10,659 nucleotides of DNA from Minisyncoccota bacterium (GTDB lineage Bacteria; Patescibacteriota; Minisyncoccia; Phycocordibacterales; UBA5272). Position numbers and translations under genes: made by a program. The stretch spans positions 1 to 10,659 of the forward strand of contig JALHNF010000021.1 in the NCBI GenBank assembly GCA_022843645.1, written 5' to 3'. Below the pieces are notes generated by a model. That model saw nothing but the letters and a program-made list of their open reading frames with translations, ran no database searches and had not been told where the DNA came from. Shown here piece after piece: positions 6,246 to 10,659 of the stretch. Within the stretch, counting starts at the first letter, position 1. Every line of letters starts with the position of its first letter.

Positions 6246-6642
6246 GGTTTTTTTGTTCTAAATTAAGACAAACTGAGTTCATACAATATCGTTTTCCTGT
6301 TGTTTCTGGGCCATCATCAAATACATGCCCTAAGTGCGATTGACACTTCTTACACACAACTTCCACCCGATGCATACCATACTCCATGTCTTCTAGATAC
6401 TCTACCGCATCAGGGAGCGCTTGGTCAAAGCTCGGCCATCCAGTTCCTGAGTCAAACTTCGCATCAGACCCAAAAAGAGGATTGCCGCACGCAGCACACC
6501 TGTAGATTCCCTGTCGTTTTTCATGCAGGTACTTTCCTGTACCAGGCTTCTCTGTTCCCTTTTCTCGAAGTACACGATACGCGTCTTCAGGTAAGATTTT
6601 TTTCCACTCATCTTCATTTACTGGCATTTGCTTTGTACTCAT
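6238..6642 (-). CDS. msrB: Peptide-methionine (R)-S-oxide reductase
   Basis: 134 residues, a single-domain MsrB that reduces the R epimer of methionine sulfoxide in proteins. Two zinc-binding pairs are present, Cys49/Cys52 (C-A-A-C-G) and Cys97/Cys100 (C-K-K-C). The core motif G-T-G-W-P-S-F is at 66-72, the conserved H-x-G-H-V-F at 103-108, and catalytic Cys120 in R-Y-C-M-N-S. No secretion signal is seen, so it is cytosolic. The ATG at 6642 is 7 nt after the msrA stop with no Shine-Dalgarno, and the last 8 nt overlap the channel gene. It complements the adjacent MsrA, so both sulfoxide epimers can be repaired. Confidence 0.95.
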   Translation of the reverse strand: MSTKQMPVNEDEWKKILPEDAYRVLREKGTEKPGTGKYLHEKRQGIYRCAACGNPLFGSDAKFDSGTGWPSFDQALPDAVEYLEDMEYGMHRVEVVCKKCQSHLGHVFDDGPETTGKRYCMNSVCLNLEQKNHE

Positions 6643-6649
6643 ATGATAA

Positions 6650-7195
6650 TTATTGTTTTTTTAATACCATAGCAAATTCTTTTTGAACTTTCTCTAGTTT
6701 TGGGTTAATAACCAGTTCGCAGTATGGCACGTCTTTGTTTCTAGAAAAATAATCGTGGTGATAGCTTTCTGCTTTGTAAAAAACATCAAGCGGCTTGATC
6801 TCAGTAACGATTGGTGCACCTAATTCATGGGAGCTATTAATAGCCTCTATAATCTCTTCCACTATGGCCTTTTGTACCTCACTCGTATAATAAACTGCTG
6901 AACGATATTGCGTACCGATATCCGCACCTTGCCTGTTTTTTGTGGTTGGATCATGACTTGCAAAAAATATAGTCAAAATATCTTTCGTCGATATGATCAT
7001 CGGATTATATGTGACCTGTACCACTTCAGCGTGGCCGGTATTACCATTGCACACTTCGTCGTATGTTGGATTTTTTGTGTGCCCTCCAGCATACCCAGGC
7101 AAGACAGATTCTACGCCTTTGCACATCTTGAAAACCGCTTCTACACACCAGAAGCACCCACCGCCTAGAACTATTATTTCATGACGATCATTCAT
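6650..7195 (-). CDS. msrA: Peptide-methionine (S)-S-oxide reductase
   Basis: 181 residues, typical MsrA size, reducing the S epimer of methionine sulfoxide. The active-site motif G-G-G-C-F-W-C is at 11-17 with nucleophile Cys14. Further family blocks are G-Y-A-G-G (34-38), G-H-A-E-V-V-Q-V-T-Y (54-63), H-D-P-T-T ... Q-Y-R-S-A (81-100), H-H-D-Y-F (146-150) and P-Y-C-E-L-V-I-N-P-K-L (157-167), where Cys159 is a likely resolving cysteine. The start is ATG 7195; the weak purine run GAGAAG lies 11 nt upstream. A TATACT -10 box 20 nt upstream makes this the probable first gene of the four-gene cluster. No signal peptide is present, so it is cytosolic. Confidence 0.95.
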   Translation of the reverse strand: MNDRHEIIVLGGGCFWCVEAVFKMCKGVESVLPGYAGGHTKNPTYDEVCNGNTGHAEVVQVTYNPMIISTKDILTIFFASHDPTTKNRQGADIGTQYRSAVYYTSEVQKAIVEEIIEAINSSHELGAPIVTEIKPLDVFYKAESYHHDYFSRNKDVPYCELVINPKLEKVQKEFAMVLKKQ

Positions 7196-7215
7196 AGTAT
7201 TTAAAACTTCTCTAT

Positions 7216-7221
7216 AGTATA
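7216..7221 (-). promoter_or_regulatory. Putative -10 box (TATACT) of the msrA operon
   Basis: On the minus strand TATACT lies 20 nt before ATG 7195, just downstream of the terminator hairpin of the preceding small gene. Predicted leader about 13 nt. No clear -35 was identified. Confidence 0.45.
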
Positions 7222-7249
7222 TTCTTCTTGCGCTGTTTATACAAAGTAA

Positions 7250-7273
7250 AATCCGAGAACAGATTCTCGGATT
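7250..7273 (-). terminator. Intrinsic terminator after the lysine-rich small ORF
   Basis: A perfect 10-bp stem (AATCCGAGAA/TTCTCGGATT) with a 4-nt loop, followed on the minus strand by TTACTTTG so that the 3' flank reads ATTTTACTTT. It starts 9 nt after the stop codon of the small ORF and ends upstream of the msrA -10 box, closing one transcription unit before the next. Confidence 0.75.
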
Positions 7274-7282
7274 GTACGTATA

Positions 7283-7342
7283 CTACTTTTTCGCATTCTT
7301 TTTTGGTTTCTTTTTTTCTTTTTGATGTGTAACTCCTTTCAT
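7283..7342 (-). CDS. Tiny lysine-rich protein (19 residues), candidate small gene
   Basis: The minus strand reads ATG (7340-7342) to TAG (7283-7285) as MKGVTHQKEKKKPKKNAKK. Ten of 19 residues are lysine and only one is acidic, so the product is strongly basic and probably unfolded; nucleic acid or ribosome binding is a guess from charge alone. The gene looks deliberate: a perfect TATAAT box lies 8 nt before the ATG and a strong intrinsic terminator begins 9 nt after the stop, giving a self-contained unit of about 95 nt. A purine-rich AAAGGAG lies inside codons 2-4, just after the start, so the mRNA is probably leaderless. Short Lys-rich ORFs starting M-K-G are, to my recollection, recurrent in Patescibacteria, but I cannot verify homologues. 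Most gene finders would miss it because of its length. Confidence 0.55.
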   Translation of the reverse strand: MKGVTHQKEKKKPKKNAKK

Positions 7343-7350
7343 ACACATGC

Positions 7351-7356
7351 ATTATA
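7351..7356 (-). promoter_or_regulatory. Consensus -10 box (TATAAT) of the lysine-rich small ORF
   Basis: A perfect TATAAT on the minus strand, 8 nt upstream of ATG 7342, lies just beyond the stop codon of the upstream gene. The -35 region would fall within that gene's last codons; no good hexamer is seen there. Confidence 0.55.
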
Positions 7357-7361
7357 CCTTG

Positions 7362-7898
7362 CTACCTTTGCAACATACCACCCATATCCCCAGCTGTCAT
7401 AAATTGCACATTTGCTGGAACAATAAATACAGACTCATCAGGGCTCCATGGAGCACAGTTGTAGTCACCTATCTCTGAAGCATTCCAAGAAAACGAGCCT
7501 GTTGGAGCAGATACACCTTGTGTGTTGGCACCACTCTCAAGGGGAGCCCTGAAGCCCATAGGGTATGCGGACGACCATGTATATGTGTACCCATCACGAA
7601 CAACAAAAAACGTATTCGTTTTTACCCCTTGAATCACAGACTCGAACATTCCTTTTATTTTATCTTTGTGTATATATACAATACCAGCAGTTTGTACCCC
7701 TCCGACATCTTGGTTCACAGTACAAGTGTATGAACCACCTTGCTTGAGGAACTCACTAAATGCCATCTTTTTGGAATTACTCTCGCCTTGCGCTCCGGGG
7801 ACTGTATTATTTTCCAGAGACGTGTCTGTATTTTTTGTATACACATAGCCTAGAATGGCAACGGCAACAACAATCCCGCTAATGATTATTTTATTCAT
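7362..7898 (-). CDS. Anchored/secreted hypothetical protein
   Basis: 178 residues from ATG 7898. A TTG nine bases further upstream (7907) is in frame but overlaps the promoter and precedes the natural M-N-K-I-I-I-S signal start. Residues 4-20 are hydrophobic (signal anchor or uncleaved signal peptide), followed by a Asn/Ser/Gly-rich linker to about 44. The extracytoplasmic part has an aromatic-rich pattern: S-Y-T-C-T-V (56-61), a strand-rich middle with G-Y-T-Y-T-W-S-S (103-110), then D-Y-N-C-A-P-W-S-P-D-E-S-V-F (145-158) and P-A-N-V-Q-F (161-166). The two cysteines (59 and 148) may form a disulfide. I recognise this Y-x-C ... Y-x-C-x-P-W pattern as recurring in Patescibacteria but know no function. 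An extended -10 sits 7 nt upstream, so the transcript is probably leaderless. Confidence 0.8.
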   Translation of the reverse strand: MNKIIISGIVVAVAILGYVYTKNTDTSLENNTVPGAQGESNSKKMAFSEFLKQGGSYTCTVNQDVGGVQTAGIVYIHKDKIKGMFESVIQGVKTNTFFVVRDGYTYTWSSAYPMGFRAPLESGANTQGVSAPTGSFSWNASEIGDYNCAPWSPDESVFIVPANVQFMTAGDMGGMLQR

Positions 7899-7905
7899 AT
7901 CTATC

Positions 7906-7914
7906 AAAGTACCA
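7906..7914 (-). promoter_or_regulatory. Putative extended -10 (TGG-TACTTT) of the 7362-7898 gene
   Basis: On the minus strand TGGTACTTT ends 7 nt before ATG 7898. TACTTT is a partial match to TATAAT, helped by the TGn extension. The position again implies transcription from the start codon. Confidence 0.35.
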
Positions 7915-7937
7915 TGTCACAAGATACACAAAAAGAG

Positions 7938-8216
7938 TTATGAACTTTTCTGAATCCGTTCAGGAACTACAAAAATAGCAATGACGTACGCGAGTATTCC
8001 AGGGACAAAACCCGAAAACACCGTTATGAGTATCCACGCAAGACGAAGAATAGTTGCGTCGATATTGTAATACTCTCCAATGCCGCCAAAAATCCCAGAA
8101 ATAGTCTTATTCGTTGTACTTCTGAAAAGTCTTTTTTGCTCTTGTTTTGTTTCTTCTGTTTTTGTGTGGGATCCTTGTGTTTGTGATGATTGTTCTTGTT
8201 CCATATTCTCCATCAT
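7938..8216 (-). CDS. PspC-domain membrane protein
   Basis: 92 residues. The first ~28 are polar, rich in Gln/Glu/Thr/Ser, and probably disordered. Residues 29-87 are a PspC domain: R-L-F-R-S-T-T-N-K-T-I-S-G-I-F-G-G-I-G-E-Y-Y at 29-50, then N-I-D-A-T-I-L-R-L-A-W, and a hydrophobic stretch at about 58-84 ending V-V-P-E-R. PspC proteins are inner-membrane partners of the phage-shock envelope-stress response, but isolated PspC domains like this are common without pspA and their role is not established. Two adjacent ATG codons occur (8216 and 8213); the first is used here. The gene is divergent from the MFS gene, with only 28 bp between start codons, and is followed by the secreted hypothetical on the same strand. 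Confidence 0.88.
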   Translation of the reverse strand: MMENMEQEQSSQTQGSHTKTEETKQEQKRLFRSTTNKTISGIFGGIGEYYNIDATILRLAWILITVFSGFVPGILAYVIAIFVVPERIQKSS

Positions 8217-8231
8217 ATCCCATTTTTAGGA

Positions 8232-8237
8232 TACAAT
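8232..8237 (+). promoter_or_regulatory. Putative -10 box (TACAAT) of the half-MFS gene
   Basis: TACAAT ends 7 nt before ATG 8245. The opposite strand of the same segment offers TATCCT/TATTGT boxes for the PspC gene, so the two divergent promoters overlap physically in 28 bp. No good -35 hexamer is seen. Confidence 0.45.
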
Positions 8238-8244
8238 ACAAACT

Positions 8245-8880
8245 ATGCAAATACAGGCAACGAAACACTGGTGGTACTTTCTTTTCAAAGACATAAACGC
8301 CGTTATACGGTTTTTGATTGTCTCCGATATTGTGTTTCAAGGAGCCGTTGGACTTTTTGGACCCCTCTTTGCTCTGTATGTAAGTTCCTATATTACCGAC
8401 ACTGATCCAATAGTTGCAACAGGTATTGCGGCATCTATTTATCTAATTGTAAAAAGTGTCGCTCAAATTCCTTCAGCGTGGATCATTGACAAAATAAAAG
8501 GAGAGCGAGATGACTTCTTTATTCTTTTCTGGGGAACGCTTATCACAGCGCTTACTCCGATTGCATATCTGTATATAAACACCGCAGGTGAGCTATACAT
8601 AGTACAAGCATTCTATGGCCTCATAACAGCTGTCACATTTCCATCCTATATGGCAATCTTTACCCGTCATATTGATCACGGCAAAGAAGGCACTGAATGG
8701 GGTGTCTACTACACGCTTATCGACATATCAACCGCGGCAACCGCGGCAATTGGAGCTTCAATCGCTGCACTCTATGGATTTCCTGCGCTTATATGGGTGT
8801 CTGTTGTGTTCAGTCTTTTAGGTGGCCTGCTCCTTATTCCAATACGACCATATCTACGTATCAAAAAAAACGTTACGTAA
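8245..8880 (+). CDS. Half-size major facilitator superfamily (MFS) protein
   Basis: 211 residues with about six predicted transmembrane helices (roughly 20-47, 57-81, 91-111, 115-138, 153-177 and 179-201), half of the usual 12-helix MFS fold of ~400 residues. The loop between helices 2 and 3 (P-S-A-W-I-I-D-K-I-K-G-E-R-D-D, 76-90) resembles MFS motif A (G-x-x-x-D-R-x-G-R-R). Start and stop are intact, and the sequence after the stop is the convergent ATL gene, so this is not an obvious frameshift; no second half is nearby. It may work as a homodimer or in a non-transport role. The substrate is not predictable. ATG 8245 is preceded by a -10 box at 7 nt and no Shine-Dalgarno. The last 8 nt overlap the stop end of the convergent ATL gene. 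Confidence 0.8.
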   Translation: MQIQATKHWWYFLFKDINAVIRFLIVSDIVFQGAVGLFGPLFALYVSSYITDTDPIVATGIAASIYLIVKSVAQIPSAWIIDKIKGERDDFFILFWGTLITALTPIAYLYINTAGELYIVQAFYGLITAVTFPSYMAIFTRHIDHGKEGTEWGVYYTLIDISTAATAAIGASIAALYGFPALIWVSVVFSLLGGLLLIPIRPYLRIKKNVT

Positions 8881-9187
8881 ACTCAAAGACTATATCTTCG
8901 AAGTTTTTTATTTTTCCACTTGCATCACACTCTATTCCCTCTTTTTTGTACAAACGCATTCGTTCTTTTTTGTGTTTTGCATTAAGCCACACAGTACCAT
9001 TGGCATACACAATTCTATGGAATGGAATGTTGCGTACTCCAGAATCAGATGCCTTACTTAGGATAGCAGTGACGCTTTGCGACGCCATCGCCCCACCTCC
9101 TGCGGCTTTCGCAATTCTTCCATAGGTCGTGACCCTTCCTTTTGGAATTAAGAGAGCAAGTGTAAGAACATAGTCACTAAATCTCAT
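8873..9187 (-). CDS. Alkyltransferase-like (ATL) protein, MGMT-family DNA-binding protein lacking the active-site Cys
   Basis: 104 residues, the usual ATL length. The helix-turn-helix DNA-binding part is recognisable: I-P-K-G-R-V-T-T-Y-G-R-I-A-K-A-A-G (14-30) with base-flipping Tyr22. In active O6-alkylguanine-DNA alkyltransferases the next core motif is P-C-H-R; here it is I-P-F-H-R-I-V (54-60), with Phe56 replacing the alkyl-accepting cysteine. Known ATL proteins carry Trp or Ala there. The arginine-finger position appears to be Gln37. The protein therefore cannot transfer alkyl groups by the known mechanism; by analogy with ATL1 it would bind O6-alkylguanine and hand the lesion to nucleotide excision repair. 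The start is ATG 9187, one base after the stop of the deacylase gene, with AGAGG about 9 nt upstream; longer in-frame starts would overlap that gene. The two genes are probably coupled. Confidence 0.85.
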   Translation of the reverse strand: MRFSDYVLTLALLIPKGRVTTYGRIAKAAGGGAMASQSVTAILSKASDSGVRNIPFHRIVYANGTVWLNAKHKKERMRLYKKEGIECDASGKIKNFEDIVFEFT

Positions 9188-9188
9188 A

Positions 9189-9689
9189 TTAGGCAGCCTC
9201 TTCTGTTTTGATGAATGACCCATACGTAGCGCCGCAGTGCGCAAATACTTTTTTCATTTCTTGTGTTGGAATATACAAAGAGTGTGTCCGAAGTCCTATA
9301 TTGAAAGCGCTTTCTGTATTATCAAAGACAGTTTCGTCTACCAAAATAGTAATCGGCGTTTTGTGACCAAATGGAGGCACAGAGCCTATCTGGCACCCCG
9401 TGACAGAAAGTACCTCATCTTCCGTAGCCATGCGAATGTCGCGCTTATGCCACCCAAGAGCAGGGGCTGCCTTTTTGAGATTTACCTTTTTATCCGCCGG
9501 CACATTGACAACTACCCAATCACCCAAACCATTGGTACAGACAATAGCTTTTATTCCCTGCTTGAGTTCAAACCCTCTCGTCTTTGCAGCCTCATGACTT
9601 GTGATAACCGGCTCATGTTCAAGATACGTTGGGTGAAGATCGAGAGTTTCTAAGATATATTTGATTGTGTTTACTTCTTGTAAAGACAT
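9189..9689 (-). CDS. YbaK/ProX-family aminoacyl-tRNA deacylase
   Basis: 166 residues from ATG 9689, matching the single-domain YbaK/EbsC/ProX family, which hydrolyses misacylated tRNAs (for example Ala-tRNA-Pro or Cys-tRNA-Pro) in trans. Family features are the N-terminal E-H-E-P-V-I-T-S-H-E-A-A (24-35), conserved Lys47 in G-I-K-A-I-V, V-V-V-N-V-P-A-D-K-K-V-N (59-70), and the hallmark V-T-G-C-Q-I-G-S-V-P-P-F-G (96-108). The protein is cytosolic. Substrate specificity within the family cannot be decided from sequence. An in-frame TTG at 9719 would add ten residues but lies on a putative -10 region (TGG-TATACA, 9710-9718) and is not preferred. Only one base separates its stop from the ATL start codon, indicating an operon. 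Confidence 0.9.
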   Translation of the reverse strand: MSLQEVNTIKYILETLDLHPTYLEHEPVITSHEAAKTRGFELKQGIKAIVCTNGLGDWVVVNVPADKKVNLKKAAPALGWHKRDIRMATEDEVLSVTGCQIGSVPPFGHKTPITILVDETVFDNTESAFNIGLRTHSLYIPTQEMKKVFAHCGATYGSFIKTEEAA

Positions 9690-9709
9690 ACAGAAAGTGC
9701 TTGCTACAT

Positions 9710-9718
9710 TGTATACCA
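9710..9718 (-). promoter_or_regulatory. Putative extended -10 (TGG-TATACA) of the deacylase-ATL operon
   Basis: On the minus strand TGGTATACA ends 20 nt before ATG 9689, giving a predicted leader of about 13 nt without a Shine-Dalgarno sequence. TACAAT overlaps it and is an alternative register. Confidence 0.35.
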
Positions 9719-9765
9719 AACACAGAACGAATAACTATGCGTTGTGTTTCAATACTGACAATACA

Positions 9766-9774
9766 TGATAGTAT
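9766..9774 (+). promoter_or_regulatory. Possible extended -10 (TGA-TAGTAT) for the YdeI-like gene
   Basis: TGATAGTAT in the divergent gap could start a transcript near 9781 with a leader of about 50 nt. A second candidate, TAATAA at 9820-9825, lies 6 nt before ATG 9832 and would give a leaderless mRNA. Neither has a clear -35, so the choice is open. Confidence 0.25.
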
Positions 9775-9831
9775 ATAGCTGTAAATTAATAGAGAGGTGC
9801 GTGCTATGGTGCTACTACCTAATAAAACTGA

Positions 9832-10101
9832 ATGCAAAAAGAAATCTTTCTACATCAAGTCCCGAAAGACATAGACAGAGCGCTTACTCACAAAATACGA
9901 GATATCTGGGATAGATTGACTCCACTTGCTCGCAACGAGTGGATTTGTTGGGTGACGATTGTGAAAAAGGCAGAGACAAGAAAAGAACATATCGAACGTA
10001 TGCAGTCTGACTTACTTGCCGGAAAACGACGTCCTTGCTGCTGGCCTGGATGCCCACACAGAAACCCTAACACAGCAAAATGGTTCTCAAAGAAAAGATA
10101 G
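9832..10101 (+). CDS. Small YdeI/OmdA-type protein
   Basis: 89 residues matching the C-terminal YdeI/OmpD-associated (OmdA) domain alone: V-P-K-D-I-D-R-A-L (10-18), W-D-R-L-T-P-L-A-R-N-E-W-I-C-W (26-40) and K-K-A-E-T-R-K-E-H-I-E-R-M (45-57). These correspond to the family pattern of an aromatic-rich helix followed by A-K-x-x-E-T-R-x-x-R-I. The tail K-R-R-P-C-C-W-P-G-C-P-H-R (65-77) has Cys69, Cys70, Cys74 and His76, a possible small metal site that recurs in short members of the family. Longer relatives are annotated as bacteriocin-protection proteins; that activity should not be assumed here. Cytosolic. A TGA immediately precedes the ATG in the same frame, which fixes the start. It is divergent from the deacylase operon. 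Confidence 0.75.
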   Translation: MQKEIFLHQVPKDIDRALTHKIRDIWDRLTPLARNEWICWVTIVKKAETRKEHIERMQSDLLAGKRRPCCWPGCPHRNPNTAKWFSKKR

Positions 10102-10224
10102 AGGTTCTGAAGAAAGACAACCACAAAACAGAACTGATATTGTAGCGAAAACAGCGATTTTAATTTCGTGCTGCGGGTCTGGAACGATGTTGGAACTTAT
10201 TTAAGGATGTTTTAACAGTTAAGA
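10102..10224. other. Intergenic gap between convergent genes, no clear gene
   Basis: About 120 bp separate two converging genes. The only structures noticed are a 6-bp GTTCTG/CAGAAC pair with a 19-nt loop near the left end and the short palindrome TTAAC-A-GTTAA at 10212-10222, neither a convincing terminator. A frame crossing this gap is a shadow of the YdeI-like gene. Confidence 0.4.
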
Positions 10225-10599
10225 CTACTCTTTCATCCTCTCTGCACACAAGGCTATGTAGTCCAGTATTTTATTTTTTCTTTGTTGTTTTTCTTTATTT
10301 TCTGGATCTTTAAGGCAATCAACTAAAGCAGTGTGGGCATAGTACAAAGCTTTGCTAAATTCCCCTCGTTCTATTCGAAAACCGATGTACCAATCAACTA
10401 ACTCTTTAAAAGATTCTATCTGTACGGGCTCAACTCTGGTAATTAGGCGAGCAGCTGCACTTATTACCTGTAAAGTATCCATGTCATTATCTCGTACCAA
10501 CTGTTCAAATTTTAGATCAGTCTCTGTTCTGGGAAACGATTTATCATGTTCTGCTACAAAATCAGTTTTGGGGAAGTGTTCTTTTGATCCTTCAAGCAT
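10225..10599 (-). CDS. Hypothetical helical protein
   Basis: 124 residues; I do not recognise the family. The first ~30 residues are polar and probably flexible. From about 31 to the end it is predicted mostly helical, with I-S-A-A-A-R-L-I-T-R (46-55), F-K-E-L-V-D-W-Y-I-G-F-R-I-E-R-G-E-F-S-K-A-L-Y-Y-A (64-88) and a charged C-terminal helix ending I-A-L-C-A-E-R-M. The segment W-Y-I-G-F-R-I-E-R-G-E-F-S-K-A-L-Y-Y-A resembles one TPR-like helical pair (small-G pattern then A-L-x-Y-A), which is only suggestive. There is no signal peptide or membrane segment. Start ATG 10599; an extended -10 (TGC-TATAAT) lies 29 nt upstream, with no Shine-Dalgarno. It is convergent with the YdeI-like gene. Confidence 0.65.
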   Translation of the reverse strand: MLEGSKEHFPKTDFVAEHDKSFPRTETDLKFEQLVRDNDMDTLQVISAAARLITRVEPVQIESFKELVDWYIGFRIERGEFSKALYYAHTALVDCLKDPENKEKQQRKNKILDYIALCAERMKE

Positions 10600-10628
10600 A
10601 CATTTATGACGTTATAATAATTGAGTAT

Positions 10629-10637
10629 ATTATAGCA
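10629..10637 (-). promoter_or_regulatory. Extended -10 promoter (TGC-TATAAT) of the 10225-10599 gene
   Basis: A perfect extended -10 on the minus strand, predicting a ~22-nt leader before ATG 10599. The -35 region lies at or beyond the right edge of the window. Confidence 0.5.
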
Positions 10638-10659
10638 GCTTTAATCTGCACGTCTGGGA

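Noticed and set aside
7301..7322. Pyrimidine/T-rich low-complexity run
   Set aside because: Explained as the complement of lysine codons (AAA/AAG) of the small ORF rather than a separate repeat or a terminator tail.
7899..7907. TTG start for the secreted hypothetical
   Set aside because: It would place the start on the extended -10 and add three residues before a typical signal-anchor start M-N-K.
9188..9244. N-terminal extension of the ATL protein starting at 9244
   Set aside because: It would overlap the deacylase coding end, and the added residues match nothing in the MGMT family; ATG 9187 gives the normal ATL N-terminus.
10016..10204. 62-codon plus-strand ORF across the YdeI-like gene end
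   Set aside because: Overlaps the YdeI-like gene in another frame with no start signal or recognisable motif; likely a shadow.
1..10659. CRISPR array, insertion sequence, prophage or defence system
   Set aside because: I looked for direct repeats with spacers, terminal inverted repeats, transposase/integrase and nuclease motifs and saw none.

Overview
The window looks like a chromosomal segment from a reduced-genome bacterium of the Candidate Phyla Radiation (Patescibacteria), most likely Paceibacteria/Parcubacteria. The assignment is inferred from gene content and style: small single-membrane-anchor hypothetical proteins, a Gmad2-domain protein, a half-length MFS protein, a tiny lysine-rich ORF, very short intergenic gaps and almost no Shine-Dalgarno sequences. 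The standard genetic code fits, because genes end in TAA or TAG and read through with no in-frame TGA. No phage, insertion sequence, CRISPR array or rRNA gene was seen.

Layout. Positions 1-729 (+) hold the 3' end of infB (domain IV of IF-2) followed by rbfA, a classical translation/ribosome-maturation pair. A convergent gene (733-1965, -) encodes a membrane-anchored protein with a LolA/LppX-like extracytoplasmic part. Divergent from it is an aldehyde dehydrogenase (2086-3471, +) behind an intergenic region with two dyads. Positions 3472-3631 are non-coding and unusually structured: three hairpins in a row, the last bordering tRNA-Leu(UAA) on the minus strand; tRNA-Cys(GCA) follows on the plus strand.

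From 8216 down to 3880 everything protein-coding lies on the minus strand: a PspC-domain protein, a conserved secreted/anchored hypothetical, a 19-codon lysine-rich ORF with its own -10 box and intrinsic terminator, then a compact cluster msrA - msrB - TMEM175-like channel - HI0933-family flavoprotein, and finally a Gmad2-domain protein with its own promoter. msrA and msrB repair oxidised methionine. Their close linkage to an ion channel and a flavoprotein suggests a shared transcript, perhaps a stress response.

Positions 8245-8880 (+) carry a six-helix half-size MFS protein. It converges on a two-gene minus-strand unit: a YbaK/ProX-type aminoacyl-tRNA deacylase and an alkyltransferase-like (ATL) protein in which the active-site cysteine of O6-alkylguanine-DNA alkyltransferase is phenylalanine. 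Then come a small YdeI/OmdA-type protein (+) and an unrecognised helical protein (-) at the right edge.

The most notable signals are (i) -10 boxes only 5-8 nt from the start codon of several genes, implying leaderless mRNAs; (ii) the tiny lysine-rich gene; (iii) the Cys-less ATL protein; and (iv) the structured intergenic block with an anti-Shine-Dalgarno-like loop.
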